Below, piece by piece: positions 1 to 10,461 of a DNA stretch of 64,000 nucleotides. The DNA lies in assembly GCF_022965805.1 (NCBI RefSeq), contig NC_133101.1, positions 51,230,342 to 51,294,341 on the forward strand. The letters are read 5' to 3'. Below the pieces are notes generated by a model. That model was not told where the DNA came from, made no database searches, and saw only the letters and a list, made by a program, of their open reading frames with translations. The stretch comes from Primulina eburnea (Eukaryota; Streptophyta; Magnoliopsida; Lamiales; Gesneriaceae). The position numbers and the translations under genes are program-made. Within the stretch, counting starts at the first letter, position 1; the number at the start of each line of letters is the position of its first letter.

Positions 1-792
1 AGTCTTTTCGATCTCCCAAATCCTCTAACCTCATCCTCATTGGCTTTCTCCATGGATGGTTGGCATTAAAGTATGCTACTATTTCAGCTTTTTCTTTGTC
101 CAATTGCTCTTCTCACAATTCAGTAGTGATAGCGGCTTCCAAAGGATCCCAAAGAGCATCCTGCACATAGTTAGACACAAGAGAATCAAAAGAATCAATT
201 CTAAAACAATTATCAGAATGCAAAGTGTGCTTAAGTGCATTAAAGACATCAAAAGTAGTATCTTTTTCCCCCACTCTCAATCTAAACTTCCCCTCTTGAA
301 CATCAATCAGGGCCTTGCCAGTAGCAAGGAACGGTCTCCCCAAAATCAAAGGCATCTCCATATCCTCCTCCATGTCTAGCACCACGAAATCAGCAGGAAA
401 ATAAACTTATCTACTTTCACTAGCACATCCTCAATAACTCCCTGCGGATACTTGACAGATCTGTCTGCCAGCTGTAAAGACATCCTCGTTGGCTTAGGTT
501 CTCCCAACCCAAGTTTCCTAAACACAGACAAAGGCATAAGATTAATACTTGCACCAAGATCACACAAAGCTTTGTGAAAAACTACATCACCAATCATGCA
601 AGGAATAGAGAAACTCCCTGGGTCTTTTAGTTTCGGTGCGATTTCTTTTTGCACCAAAGCGGAGCAATTTTCAGTTAAGTTCACTGTCATGTGATCCTCC
701 AACTTCCTCTTATTGGCCAATATGTCCTTCAAAAATTTAGCATAACTAGGCATTTGCATTAAATCATCGGCAAAGGGAATATTGATATGCAA
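1..792 (-). pseudogene. Element A aspartic protease and following linker, frameshifted
   Basis: The 376-792 reading frame holds a retropepsin-like domain with active site CDLGASINLMP, in the DxGA form usual for Athila-type proteases; the enzyme would cleave the Gag-Pol polyprotein in virus-like particles. A frameshift near 385-400 moves the flap region to another frame (385 to 113), where [10 protein letters not shown], the conserved ILG block, is read. A further shift at about 113 puts the linker before reverse transcriptase (HPWRKPMRMRLEDLGDRKD) in a third frame running to base 1. Upstream, the frame extends past the Met at 792 and joins the gag end through another shift near 815. Broken and non-functional. 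Confidence 0.85.
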
Positions 793-814
793 TTTTTTAA
801 ATACCTCAAGAAAC

Positions 815-1510
815 TTACCGAATTGCTAGTTTTGCTTTTTTCAATGCTGCAGGGAAAGGTGGAGGAATAACAATTTTAGGTTGTGCAGTGGGTGCTAGTA
901 TAGAGTTAGAAAACTTACCTTTAGATGTCGCAGTCTGCTCATCCAATGTTTGAGTTTTCTCTTTCTCTCTTGACTCCAAAACTTTCCCACTCTTCAACTC
1001 AATGGCCTTCACTTGCTCTTTTGGATTAGTCTCGGTGTTACTTGGCAAGGTGTCTGGCTCTCTACTTGCTATCATCTTCGCTAACTGACCAATCTGATTT
1101 TCAAGCCCCTTTATCGATGCATCCTGATTTTGAAGTCTAGTTTCAGTGGATGAGATAAACTTAGACATCATCTGCTCCAAATTGGACTTCTCTTCTCTAG
1201 GAGGATCAGATCTGTACATCGGTTGTTTCCCATATGATTGTCCTCCTTGTGGTCTGTTCTGGCTGTTTTGACCACCCCATGAGAAGTTTGGGTGTTGCCT
1301 CCACCCCGGATTGTATGTGTTCGAATAAGGGTCATTTCGTGGGCGGTTTTGGACCCCTACTTGATTTATTGGTGCCCCTTCTTGCACATAAAATGGATTG
1401 TCATCTTGACAGTCCTTCACATAGTGTTCCCCTCCACACTTTTCACAAAATATCTCTTGAAGACGCATAGCCGTGCCACCCACATTTAAGCTATCTAGTT
1501 TCCTGTTCAA
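815..1510 (-). pseudogene. Element A gag C-terminal part with zinc knuckle
   Basis: The open frame starts inside gag. Near its N-terminus is a cysteine-histidine knuckle, CEKCGGEHYVKDC, one residue shorter than the usual CX2CX4HX4C spacing, expected to bind the element RNA. It is followed by an Asn/Pro/Gln-rich linker and a helical, heptad-like stretch (MSKFISSTETRLQNQDASIK onward) typical of this gag tail. The same frame reads back upstream past the Met to about 1555, where a frameshift separates it from the gag core. The C-terminus runs into a lysine-rich segment and stops at 815, just before the protease frame. This is a fragment of one gag-protease gene rather than a separate gene. Confidence 0.8.
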
Positions 1511-1545
1511 AACATCAAGTTTTGCAGTAATAGCAGAAATGTCAG

Positions 1546-2382
1546 TTACCTGGTGAACTCCTGCACTTTCCGCGGGTTGTTCCTTTCAGATTGAGGATGA
1601 TAATTGCTCGAAGCCATTTCTTCCAACAACTCATATCCTTCTTCCGCAGTTTTTCTCAATAAGTTCCCACACGCAGCAGCATCTATCATAGTGCGGTTAG
1701 GAGTAAGCAAACCATAATAAAATGTTTGAACGACTAACCCAAGTGGTAATTCGTGATGTGGGCATCTTCGTAGTAGATCCTTGAAGCGTTCCCATGCCTC
1801 ATATAAAGACTCCTGATCGAATTGAGCAAATGTAGTAATGTCTGCCCGCAGCTTCATGGTCTTTGATGGATGAAAGTATTTAATGAGAAATGCTTTCGCC
1901 ATGTCTTCCCATGTAGTGATCGAACCTACAGGCAAACAATTTAACCATGCTTTAGCTTTATCACGTAGAGAAGAAAGAAACAACCGCAATCTAACAGCAT
2001 CATCAGAAACTTCATTGAATTTAAAAGTATCGCAAATCTCAAGAAAATTCGCGATGTGCGTGTTTGGGTCATCCACCGCGGTTCCTCCAAATTGGACTAT
2101 GTTCTGAATCATCTGGATTATAGCTGGCTTGATTTCAAAGTGATTTGCCCGCACGATAGGCCTCACAACGCTAGGGCGTGCACCCTCCAAAGAAGGCTGG
2201 GCATACTCTAGCATCGGTATGCGGCGTGGCATCTCAACTTGTCTATTTTCACGTTGTTCCTCCTCACGATCTTGCTCGTGTCTCTCTATCAGTTCTTTAA
2301 TTCTCTGTTGTTGTCTTCTCCTGCGGAAGGTTCTTTCAATTTCAGGATCGAATTCAAGCTCCACGTCAAGTGACTTTGGCAT
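1546..2382 (-). pseudogene. Element A gag core (capsid-type retrotransposon gag domain)
   Basis: The Met at 2382 lies about 100 bases downstream of the primer site, as expected for a gag start. Residues 1-50 are Arg/Glu-rich; about residues 80-220 form the plant retrotransposon gag domain, with AKAWLNCLPVGSITTWEDMA and the YEAWERFKDLLRRCP block as landmarks. Gag would form the virus-like particle shell. After FTR the frame is lost (about 1546-1560) and the sequence continues in the 1510 frame. The N-terminal 278 codons are open, so this is the best-preserved part of A. Confidence 0.85.
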
Positions 2383-2483
2383 GCACTAGACAAGATATCT
2401 GGAATAAAGTATGGAGTGTTAGCTCAAGAAAAATAAAATAATGCTAAAGAAAATAACTAAAAATAAAATTGTAGATTAACAGT

Positions 2484-2500
2484 CCCCTGCAACGGCGCCA
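2484..2500 (-). other. Primer binding site of element A (tRNA-Asp)
   Basis: On the plus strand this reads as the 3' end of plant tRNA-Asp(GTC) including CCA (CCCCGGCAACGGCGCCA) with one change (G to T at 2488). On the minus strand it is therefore the complementary minus-strand DNA primer site, six bases from the LTR edge at 2507. Confidence 0.85.
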
Positions 2501-2506
2501 AAAACT

Positions 2507-4001
2507 TGATCGAGCAAAACTTGCACTATGAATCCTCAATAAAAATATGATTTTGTATGCTCAAAATTAATCGCAAGTGCACGATGTCAAGTAATAGTAT
2601 AATGTATGTGAGTACGAGTATCGTTCCACTGAGGACTGTATTTAACAATTATTCTTTTCAGTTATGAGATCTTTAGCAACGAAAATTTGATTGAGTGATC
2701 AATACTATTGTGCTCAAAGAAAGATGCAAATAAAATGATTTAATAAGTAATGAATGAGAATTAATATCTAAAATGTTGAGTGAAATTCAATAAGAAATGA
2801 ATTTGTTGGGAATTTCGATTCACCTACCCCTCGTTAATGAATTAATTCGTTCGATAGTGATTATATGCTTCCGATACGATTTCCTATTCAATTGAACACA
2901 CTCTCTCGAGCTAAGCCAAACTAATTCGACTCAATGAAGTAATTAAATGTCTTTAATTATTTATCAAGAGTGAATCGCATTTGGATTTATGAAATCTCCT
3001 AGTTTTTGACCCTAAGGACTATGACTATCGGCGCGTATCCAATTTCATATATCTATGTAAATTGTAGATCCACAGATTATACTGTTCGTTCCTATCACAA
3101 GTTATTCTCTCGAACTCCTTCGCAATGTAAAAACGTTGTTAAAGTTAGCTACGCTCTAACAACACAATAAAACAATAGTATAATCAAGAATAACGCAACA
3201 ATCGAATATAAATTAATTCACATCAAAGTTTGGGGTAGGATCCCCTTAAATCCCAACAAATATTAAGGTTTAGATACTAAAATTCATAGTGACATTAAGC
3301 AAAACTAAGTTCAAATGATAAAAACTGAATAAAAAATACTAGTGTTGACGAAAAACACGAAGAACGACGCCCGGAAAACTTCAAATCTTCAATCCAAGCG
3401 CAAATGCTCTCTTCAACTTGTGGTGGCTCTAGAATAATGTCTGAATCCCCCCTATTTCGTGCCATAATCCTTCCCATATCCGCCACCCCTCCAAAATAAG
3501 GTAAAGATTCGGCTGCAAAATCTTGCCAAAATTAGGTGGCGCTCGGGCGGTAAAGAATTACCGCTCGAGCGCCACACTCTCTGTAGAATACCTGGAGCAT
3601 GCGGCTTCTGGCGCTCGGGCGGTAGGGAATTACCGCTCGAGCGCCAATTTTTCTGTAACTTTTCTCTTCTCGGCTCCTAGGTCGCGCTCGAGCGGTAGAA
3701 AACAACCGCTCGAGCGCCGACCTCTCTGGAATTCTTCTTGGCCTTTAACCTCTCGCGCTCGAGCGGTACAATTTCACCGCCCGAGTGCCAACTCTTCTGC
3801 ACCTTATTTCCTTGACTTGGCACTTGGCTCAGATTTTTGTTTTTCCGGTCATTTTTCCTGCAATTTCGTCACATCCAAGTAAGACACGATCACATGCAAA
3901 TGTTTACTCTAAAATGAACAGAATGTAGACGAAATGTACCCATGCACAATGCAAACACACACAAATTAATGCAATAAAACACGTAAAAATCACACATATC
4001 A
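2507..4001 (-). repeat. 5' LTR of element A
   Basis: On the minus strand it begins TGATATGTGTGATTTTTACG at 4001 and ends with CA at 2507, next to the primer site. It is about 1.5 kb and has no coding potential. It contains a four-unit GC-rich palindromic array at 3538-3790, about 210-460 bases from its 5' end. Only one LTR is in the window, so the boundary at 4001 rests on the TG terminus and on the abrupt loss of element C pol coding. Confidence 0.75.
3538..3790. repeat. Four-unit palindromic array in LTR A (GCGCTCGGGCGG type)
   Basis: Four units lie at about 3538-3572, 3611-3645, 3683-3720 and 3754-3790. Each has arms of the form GGCGCTCGRGCGGTA and TACCGCTCGAGCGCC around a short AT-rich centre, so each can fold into a hairpin. 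They are separated by unrelated spacers of about 35-40 bases. The same kind of unit occurs in the LTR of unrelated element C (26080-26203). Confidence 0.85.
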
Positions 4002-4314
4002 GCACTGTACCAGGCATCAACTCAATAGCGAATTCCATTTCTCTTTTGGGTGGGATGCCAGAAAAATCGTTAGGAAATACATCCGAAAAATCCTTAACTA
4101 CCTCTATCTTCTCAATAGATCGACTGCCAGTGTCGGGTGCAGATATAATACTAGCCAGAAAACCTTGGCAACCCTTTTGAATAAGTTTCTTCGCTCGCAT
4201 GCATGAAATAATATGCGACATTTGATTGTTTTGCGCCATCTCGAAGATAAATGCTTTCTTATTCGGTGGCCTAATAGATACTGACCACCGCAGAAAATCA
4301 ATAGTATCCCCCAT
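4002..4314 (-). pseudogene. Element C protease-RT linker, truncated by element A
   Basis: The reading frame gives VVKDFSDVFPNDFSGIPP and EFAIELMPGT, the conserved lead-in to a Ty3 reverse transcriptase. In the family the next residues would start the RT palm (V/APISKAPYRMAP), but after ELMPGT the sequence enters the LTR of element A. The frame that runs on to 3904 is LTR sequence, not pol. RT, RNase H, integrase and chromodomain of C are displaced beyond the left window edge or lost. The short overlap with the protease frame (4298-4314) marks a frameshift. Confidence 0.8.
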
Positions 4315-4593
4315 TTAGCGTGAGCCAATCGATCCCTAAAATAATGTCTAACTCGGGCATTAGTAGTACTATAAGGTCAGCTCGTATAATGTTCTTTTGT
4401 AATTTAAGTTCCACTTCCTTAACCATGCTACTAGAGACCATATGTTCGCCAGAAGGCACCGTAACTTGAAATCCCGACTCTACATCCACTGGTAAGATTC
4501 CCAATTTCTTTACGAAAGATTCAGATATGAAAGAATGAGTAGCTACAAAATCTAGTAAAGTGTAGGTAGCTATTCCTGATAGCAATATTCTTC
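4298..4593 (-). pseudogene. Element C aspartic protease with destroyed active site
   Basis: The segment reads GRILLSGIATYTLLDFVATH, then SFISESFVKKLG and LIVLLMPELDIILGIDWL, the standard order of a plant Ty3 pepsin-like protease including the ILG(I/M)DWL block. The catalytic triplet expected as DSG reads DFV (codons GAT TTT GTA), so even the correct frame could not cleave the polyprotein. The first codons follow directly from the intron-like insert: GRI joins the upstream LII when 4594-5040 is removed. A frameshift near 4300 ends it. Confidence 0.8.
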
Positions 4594-5040
4594 CTAGTAA
4601 TATTTGTATTATTCTTGATTAAGGCCATTCAAAAGTTTTCCTACCATCTAAGCCCTTCTAGTTCCCATATTAGCATTTCAACCCCTTGAACTTTCGTAAA
4701 TTTCTAATTAGCCCCAAAAGTTTCGAAAATTGCTAGTGGCCCCTTAAATTTCGAAAATTTGCAATTTAAGACTTGGAAATTTGAAGTTTTTTTTTTGCCA
4801 TTTTACCCCTAGAGATTTTTGAAATTTCTATCTAGTCCTTTAAATTTTCAATGTTCTACAATTTGATCCATATAATTTAGTGTTTGCAAGAATTCAATTC
4901 CCTAAACCCTAGAAATTGAAACATGCAATTCTAAGTCATTAAGTTCCATGCGCCTCAATTCAATTCTAGCATTCATGCTTTTTTATTTCAAGAGATAAGG
5001 CAATTTTAAATACTTGAATAGTAGGATTACCTATAATCAG
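4594..5040 (-). other. Intron-like GT-AG insert at the gag-protease junction of element C
   Basis: On the minus strand the insert starts GTAATCC after ATAG and ends TTACTAG before GAAGAATATTG. Removing exactly these 447 bases joins LII to GRILLSG in frame, which is the conserved sequence at this point in related elements. The insert is AT-rich, has stops in all frames and shows no LTR ends (TG...CA) and no homology I recognise. Alternative: a small DNA element with a 5-bp duplication (ATAGG/CTAGG, one mismatch). The two explanations predict the same join. Confidence 0.55.
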
Positions 5041-5869
5041 CGTCGTGTCTGGCTCCGCTTGCTCAGCATGCGTCACGTAAGCCCTTCCCGTCGTGGGTTG
5101 CTTGAGCTTTGGGCAATCACCAGTCTTATGCCGCATTGCTCCGCACTTGTAGGTGCCCCACATGCACTTTCCGTAATGATGGCAGTCGCACTCCTTGCAC
5201 AGTGAATTCTCAGTAGTCTTCGGGATATTTTATTTAGGTGGTTGTCCTTGTGGTTTTGGCTATCCCGACTTCTTAGGTGGTCCTGTGAATGGTTTCTTAT
5301 TATGCTGACTAGCTTGCTGGGCACGATTCCTCTTACGCAGCATCTCCGAATCAATATCCTTAAGTGATTCCTCAACTCGAAAAGCTTTAGCAATGGAAAT
5401 AGTATAGTCAACATGATCAGTGAGCATCACATCGCAACGGATCGTCGGCCTCAATCCATCCAAAAGTGTTGTAACTTATCTGCAACATCATTAGCAATCA
5501 GGGACACAAAATGACAGCCCATATCAAACTTCTGCACGAACTCAGCAACAGACAAGTCCCCCTGGCGGAGACTCATAAACTCTCTCTTCAACCTCGAATG
5601 AACATCGGTAGTAAAGTATTTATCATAGAACACGCTCTTGAAACCTTCCATGACAGTGTCGCTAAATTCACTCCTCGCTCCGCTCCCTCCCACCATAAGG
5701 AAGTGTCGCCCTTTAGCGGATAGATGGTACAACGAACTCGGTCAACCTCCGCCATATCCATATATCGGAAGATCACCTCTAAATATCTAATCCATCCCTC
5801 AGCCAGGAATGGATCAATAGTGCCAGAAAAATCCTCGGGGTTCATTCTCCTAAATCCCTCATAGATAGT
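5041..5869 (-). pseudogene. Element C gag (main part), several frameshifts
   Basis: In order on the minus strand: FSGTIDPFLAEGWIRYLEVI and SLWWEGAERG (5845 frame), then VFYDKYFTTDV, KREFMSLRQGDLSVAEFVQK and GCHFVSLIANDVADKL (5732 frame), then MDGLRPTIRCDV (5463 frame), and finally cysteine knuckles around KCGAMRHKTGDCPKLKQP (5163 frame). This is the usual chromovirus Gag, forming the particle shell. The first Cys of the last knuckle is Tyr, and at least three frameshifts break the gene. The true N-terminus is not here: the frame continues through the element B duplication into 25309-25407, so the Met at 5845 is internal. Confidence 0.85.
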
Positions 5870-6800
5870 TGTTGCGTGTTTTCACTACCGCAAGTGTACG
5901 GTGTCAAGTTTTAGTACTGGTTTGAGTACAGATATCGATCTCACGAATAGTAATTATTTAAAATTGTATATTAATTACCATAATTGACATAGCTCAACTT
6001 TATTTAGACAAATCAAATGGTTGGTTTATAATCAATTCAAAGAAAATCAATTCATGTAATTCTAACACGCAGTAGAAATTCAATGAGTAAAGCAATCTAG
6101 AGATATGATTTCGTCGAGTCTCCCCTATACTAAATTAAATTCGTCTAACATCATTAATTTGCACCATATTTATTAACCAAAAACTCACAATATTTTCTAT
6201 TCCCTTTTTCAAGTGATAAATAGAACTGTATAACCTATTACCGATTTTAATATGTCTATTCAAAATCATGTAACACGTGATAAATGCAACCAAAGTTCTC
6301 TTATGGATTCGCCAAAGTTATATGTCTTTTGCACGTTATAAACATCTGACGATGCGATTTCTCCTGTCCTAATTTCAATCACCTCTCTCGAGTGTTAGAT
6401 CTCAATTATTAGATCAGTCGAATTATGGCCAGTAATCCAACAGCATTAAAGACAAGAAATCACAAATAAACACGATGAATTAAATCAATGAAAATTCAAA
6501 ACGTCAATAACATAGGTTCGAACACAACTACGTCAATCTTTAGAAAATAAAATTAGTTCATGCTCAAATCTAGATCAAAACAAAACCTGTTTGTAATCAT
6601 TAAAACGTAAAAGCCAAGAACCGAATTAGAAACGTGTTGAAGAGAGACAAAATTGCGTCTCTGTGTCCGGATTTAGCGTCTTCAGTCTCCGTTCTTTGCG
6701 TTCCGTCTTCCGTATCTTCTGACTTTTTCGCTCTTTTTTTCTCTGATATGTCGGCTGTGTCGAGAATTTTTTCGGAACCCCCTTCTAAATCCACGTCGTA

Positions 6801-6810
6801 ACTTATTTAA
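6801..6810 (-). promoter_or_regulatory. Candidate TATA box of LTR B
   Basis: On the minus strand the motif TTAAATAAGT lies about a dozen bases downstream of the palindromic array. The copy in the 5' LTR (about 24945-24955) reads TTAAATAGGT. Placement rests on motif and position only; no transcript start is visible. Confidence 0.4.
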
Positions 6811-6822
6811 TTCTGAGATTCG

Positions 6823-6975
6823 TGTCGCGCGCATATGCGCGCCCTTAACTCACGCATATGCGTGGGTTCTTCAGTACGTGAGTTTCTTCTTGCTGCGCAC
6901 ATATGTGTGCTGCGCGGAGCCTTCTGCCTTAGTGGCGCATGTGCGCGATAATCAGTCGCGCATATGCGCTGGTCT
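6823..6975. repeat. GCGCATATGCGC palindromic array in 3' LTR B
   Basis: It has five or so variants of GCGCATATGCGC (CGCGCATATGCGCG, CACGCATATGCGTG, GCGCACATATGTGTGC, GCGCATGTGCGC and others) separated by 15-30 bases. Each is a near-perfect palindrome of alternating purine and pyrimidine. The same units occur in the 5' LTR (24971-25108), inside B at 14788-15005 and in both LTRs of unrelated element K. Confidence 0.85.
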
Positions 6976-8120
6976 TACTACCCAGCGTGCTTGCTTTTCT
7001 CACACTTATTGTAGTGACCCGTTCCAGAATCACCTACTAGTTGAGAACTAAGCATGCAATTAACTTAATTAAAAACAATCAGAGATAACAGCGGAAAATA
7101 CCAACAAATGATAGCTATACAACCCAATCGAAATCAGAACAACTCAAAATATATTCGGTACAACCAAATCGAAATAGAATAGTACTGAAAACTAAACCAA
7201 CCAGATACTCACTGTCCTCCTCCTGCTCTTCCCGAGCTGTCCAACCTGAGGCCTGCCCCGTGGGAATGGGGTGTCCAAGATAAACAAAAACCGAGGACGT
7301 GAGCGATAAGAACGCCCAGTACAAAAGCATGAGTATACAAACCTATATGAAATGCACATGCTATGATATGATACCAGGGTAGTCAAGAAACAGGAGTCAC
7401 AAAAGATCTCAAAATGCTCAGTCTAGAGGCGCCAAGTGGATAGTGCCGCGCGGTCCTACCTCTGGGTCACTGCATCCACTGCAAGAACAGACGTGGACCT
7501 AAAATGTCCCGGATCACCGAAGCCCTCCCGACCCGTCGGCCACTGTGTACTCTCGGTGTCCATGCGTCCACAAGACAAGACAGGGCTGAGCGGCCCCACA
7601 AGATATAGCTTATCTCGAAAGAGATACAGCTCAACAGTAAAGGCTATCTCGAAGGAGATACGGCTCAACATGAAATGCAACGTGCAGTAATAAACGTGAC
7701 ATAATAGCATGCATCATATGACATATATCAATGCACCACATAATCATGCAACACATATAAGAATGTATACTCAACCAGGATATCTCGGATAGTACTTTCG
7801 TACCTCTATCACAGCAAGCCTAGCCTTACGCAACACCTCTACTCAGGTCTAGAACAAGCCTACGCATCAAAAGCATACCCAATGAACAATACTACCATGC
7901 TCAACTAGCAAAACCAGTTCTACCAAAGGTTTAGGGTTTACCTTCGTCCGTCGACAGCCCTTTGATGTCGATTGCCTCGTAACTCAGGCGTCGCTACACT
8001 ACCAATCCTGGCAGCTCTTGACTATCGCTCGACCGACAACTAACCCTAGAAACCTTCCAAATCTCTCAAATATGAGACACAACTCAAGGATTGTCAATAC
8101 AAAATGAGGAAATCCGAGCA

Positions 8121-8130
8121 CTATTTATAG
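8121..8130 (-). promoter_or_regulatory. TATA box of solo LTR S1
   Basis: On the minus strand CTATAAATAG lies eight bases downstream of the palindromic array 8138-8351. The related LTR G has TATAAAT at 28385-28391 in a similar setting, which supports it as the U3 core promoter. Confidence 0.65.
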
Positions 8131-8137
8131 GCTATGT

Positions 8138-8351
8138 TCGGATCCACCGAACCCACTTCGGAACGTCCGAACTCCTACGTGTCCATCAGCTCTTGACACC
8201 TCACGATCGGATCCACCGAACCTACACTTCGGAACGTCCGAACTCCCACGTGTCCATCAGCTCTTGACACCTCATGATCGGATCCACCGAACTCACTTCG
8301 GAACGTCCGAACTCTTCGGTGCTACCGAACCATCTTCGGTCCGTCCGATCA
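8138..8351. repeat. TTCGG/CCGAA array upstream of the TATA box in S1
   Basis: Blocks such as TCGGATCCACCGAAC and CTTCGGAACGTCCGAAC recur at about 8138, 8205 and 8277, with a spacer of about 32 bases (ACGTGTCCATCAGCTCTTGA type) repeated between them, giving a period of about 70 bases. Each block contains small inverted repeats TTCGG...CCGAA. Confidence 0.85.
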
Positions 8352-8601
8352 TGACCACGGTCAAAATTACACATTAAACCTTCTTAATCACCATTAATCC
8401 GTTAATTACCCAATTTGGAATTCGGGCTACTACACTTATTCTCCTAAGCGCCATTTTAGTTCATTTTCACGCCCATGTTGTAGTCTTACCTAAATTCCTG
8501 CAATCACAACAAAAATAACAAAAACGCATAATTCCGACCATGAAAACTAACAATCTATATGAATTGTAAGGATAATTTAAGTGCACAAAATGCACTTATC
8601 A

Positions 8602-8613
8602 AACCCCTCCAAA
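8602..8613 (-). other. Polypurine tract of element B
   Basis: On the minus strand GTTTGGAGGGGT directly precedes the TG that opens the 3' LTR. It is the expected primer for plus-strand DNA synthesis. A second similar tract (TTTGGGGGGGTG on the minus strand) occurs near 10314-10325. Confidence 0.75.
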
Positions 8614-10461
8614 CTTAAAGTTTTGCTAGTCCCGAGCAAAATAAAATAAAACATTAACTAAACTAGACTCAACACATCTTAAAGAAAATAACTGAACGAA
8701 CAAGAATTGTGGAATAAAAGGATAACAACTAGCCTCAGAGATTATAGTCCCCATCATATTGAATCAGACACATGCCACATTATTCACAGTTCACGTGTGT
8801 GTGTGTTGTGCTATTTTCATTTACCCACTCCAAACGCCAAGATATGTTCATAACTTTTCATCTCATAAAATTTTGTACTCCTCGACACACATGTAATTAG
8901 CAAAATCATTAAGACACACATTCACCTTCACAAATCAACAGCACTTATAGGGTAACATTTGGTTAAACAAAGTGGTAATATGAAGACAATCATAAACCAA
9001 ACAAAGTCCAATATCATGAGATGCGTACATGTACACAATCGAAATCTATGTCTATCGACGGCATTTTTCAAGTGTCAATAGGCTTAACTTGGACAACTCT
9101 TCTCCACTAGTATATTGGGTACGTGTGACGTGGTTAATAGGTCTTTTAAGCTTATAATGTTAGGCTATGGCTAATGGCTAAAAATGAAGGTAGGGAATCA
9201 AAAGTGAGAAAAACAAACCAATTTATTTTTCAACACGCTTCTCTTTCTTCCTCTTGTTTCACAACCACTTGCTTTGGCACAACATATTCATCATTTTTGT
9301 CCTCTTTTTCACATCAATACATCATAATCTTTTATTCTTCTTTCTCCTTTTTCTTAACATTTCTTTTTTTTCTTTTTTCATAGAAATTCATTTTTTTATC
9401 CTTTTCATCTTTTTCCTCTTTTTTCGATGATATTCTTATAAGCGCACAAGGGAGAAGAACTTTTTTCGTGATACACATGTTTGTTTTCTCTCAGTTTTCG
9501 GTAGGTACTAGTGTATATGCTCAAAATTTGGTAGTTGACGCAGGGATTTAGAATTGATACGAATGGGGGCTTTTGTGTGCCTTGGCACACTCCATTCGAT
9601 TTTCATTAAGCTCAAACATGGGACACTAGGGTATAATATAATATTATTGGTAGGCTTGAAAGGCTCAAACGTTTCAAAAATCGCCTAAATCATCCCTAAG
9701 TTAAGCAATACCCATATCTCGCCTCGAAGAGTGCCAAACCAAGTTCTAGACTACTTTCAATTTACCAATCGACAAACACAAATAGATCATGTTTTCGAGC
9801 ATTCAAACAGAAAGAAATACACATCTCATTCTCATTTAGGCTCAAAGGGCTAACAATTGACAAATTATTCCAAGAAAAAAGGACCAACATAATTCGAAGA
9901 CTGCCTGAATCATTTTTGTGTTAGTGAACATGCAACTCAATAAAAAGTAATCAACATGCAGGTTTTGGAGTCCATTCATACATTCCAAATCACAAATCAC
10001 ACGAACACTCTCTTAGCATCAGATGTATCAACAATCATAACAATTGTGAGTTAATGTGTAAACAGTTAAGTAAAGATAGCATGCATTTAGATTCGTAATC
10101 ATGGGACAACATGTGTTTCGGGTCAATTGTCATCATTGTTTGGTTATCACCTTAATTCCACAACTCTAAAAAAACAATTTAACGACTAAAAATGGACATA
10201 AAGATAAAAGTAAAGTTAAAAGAAATTTTATTAATTTTTTATTTTTGAAAGCATCAAAATTAAATCACTAAATCATTAAAATTAACTCATCAGAACATCA
10301 AATCAAATCAAATCACCCCCCCAAACTTAAAGTATGCGTTGTCCTCAATGTATAAACAAGAAAAAACGGAACAATCATACCTCCCACAACGAGCGTCAGT
10401 GCTCGCCGTCATCATCATCAACATCTTCGTCCATGTGCTGGGGTGGAGCCTGTGGAGGAGG
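8614..10461 (-). other. Long non-coding 3' untranslated segment of element B
   Basis: About 1.85 kb lies between the downstream ORF and the polypurine tract. It is AT-rich with poly-T runs near 9260-9430; short open frames here show no family signature. Athila-like elements commonly have a long non-coding 3' region. I see no gene or repeat array. Confidence 0.6.

Larger units (their letters stand above)
1..4001 (-). mobile_element. Element A: 5' part of an Athila-like Ty3 LTR retrotransposon
   Basis: Reading leftwards on the minus strand the order is LTR (4001-2507), tRNA-Asp primer site (2500-2484), gag (2382-815) and protease (792-1); the rest lies beyond the window. The tRNA-Asp primer site and the gag and protease type fit the Athila branch of Ty3 elements. 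Its LTR edge at 4001/4002 cuts the pol of element C, so A inserted into C. The bases next to the edge in C are GCACT, the expected target duplication, but the other copy is outside the window. At least four frameshifts make it inactive. Confidence 0.85.
4002..5869 (-). mobile_element. Element C, inner segment (chromovirus-like Ty3): gag, protease, start of RT
   Basis: This minus-strand Ty3 segment has gag (5869-5041), an intron-like insert (5040-4594), protease (4593-4298) and the lead-in to reverse transcriptase (4314-4002). It is cut on the left by element A and on the right by element B. Its gag continues in frame at 25309. The gag and protease type matches the chromodomain-bearing plant Ty3 lineage that also includes G and I here. 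Confidence 0.85.
7010..8434 (-). mobile_element. Solo LTR S1, chromovirus family related to element G
   Basis: The ends are TGTAGTAGCCCG (minus strand, from 8434) and CGGGTCACTACA (to 7010). It is flanked by the exact 5-bp duplication CTTAT (7005-7009 and 8435-8439) inside LTR B; the unoccupied site is visible at about 25140. Its middle resembles LTR G (28144-29440), sharing GGGGCCGCTCAGCCCT and GGCGCCTCTAGA blocks and the start TGTA(A/G)TRRCCCGAATTCC. There is no internal domain, so it is the product of LTR-LTR recombination. Confidence 0.9.
5870..8601 (-). repeat. 3' LTR of element B (interrupted by solo LTR S1)
   Basis: On the minus strand it starts TGATAAGTGCATTTTGTGCA at 8601 and ends GCAACA at 5870. 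It aligns along its length with 17405-18022 plus 24634-25308. Excluding S1 and one duplicate copy it is about 1.3 kb. A palindromic array lies at 6823-6975, followed by a TATA-like TTAAATAAG. Confidence 0.9.

Noticed and set aside
3538..3790. Possible CRISPR-like array (regular palindromic units with spacers)
   Set aside because: Units vary, spacers are irregular and the array lies inside a plant LTR; plants do not have CRISPR loci.
6600..6794. 64-codon minus-strand ORF in LTR B
   Set aside because: Charged low-complexity frame inside the LTR, not preserved as a clear ORF in the other LTR copy at 24780-24935.
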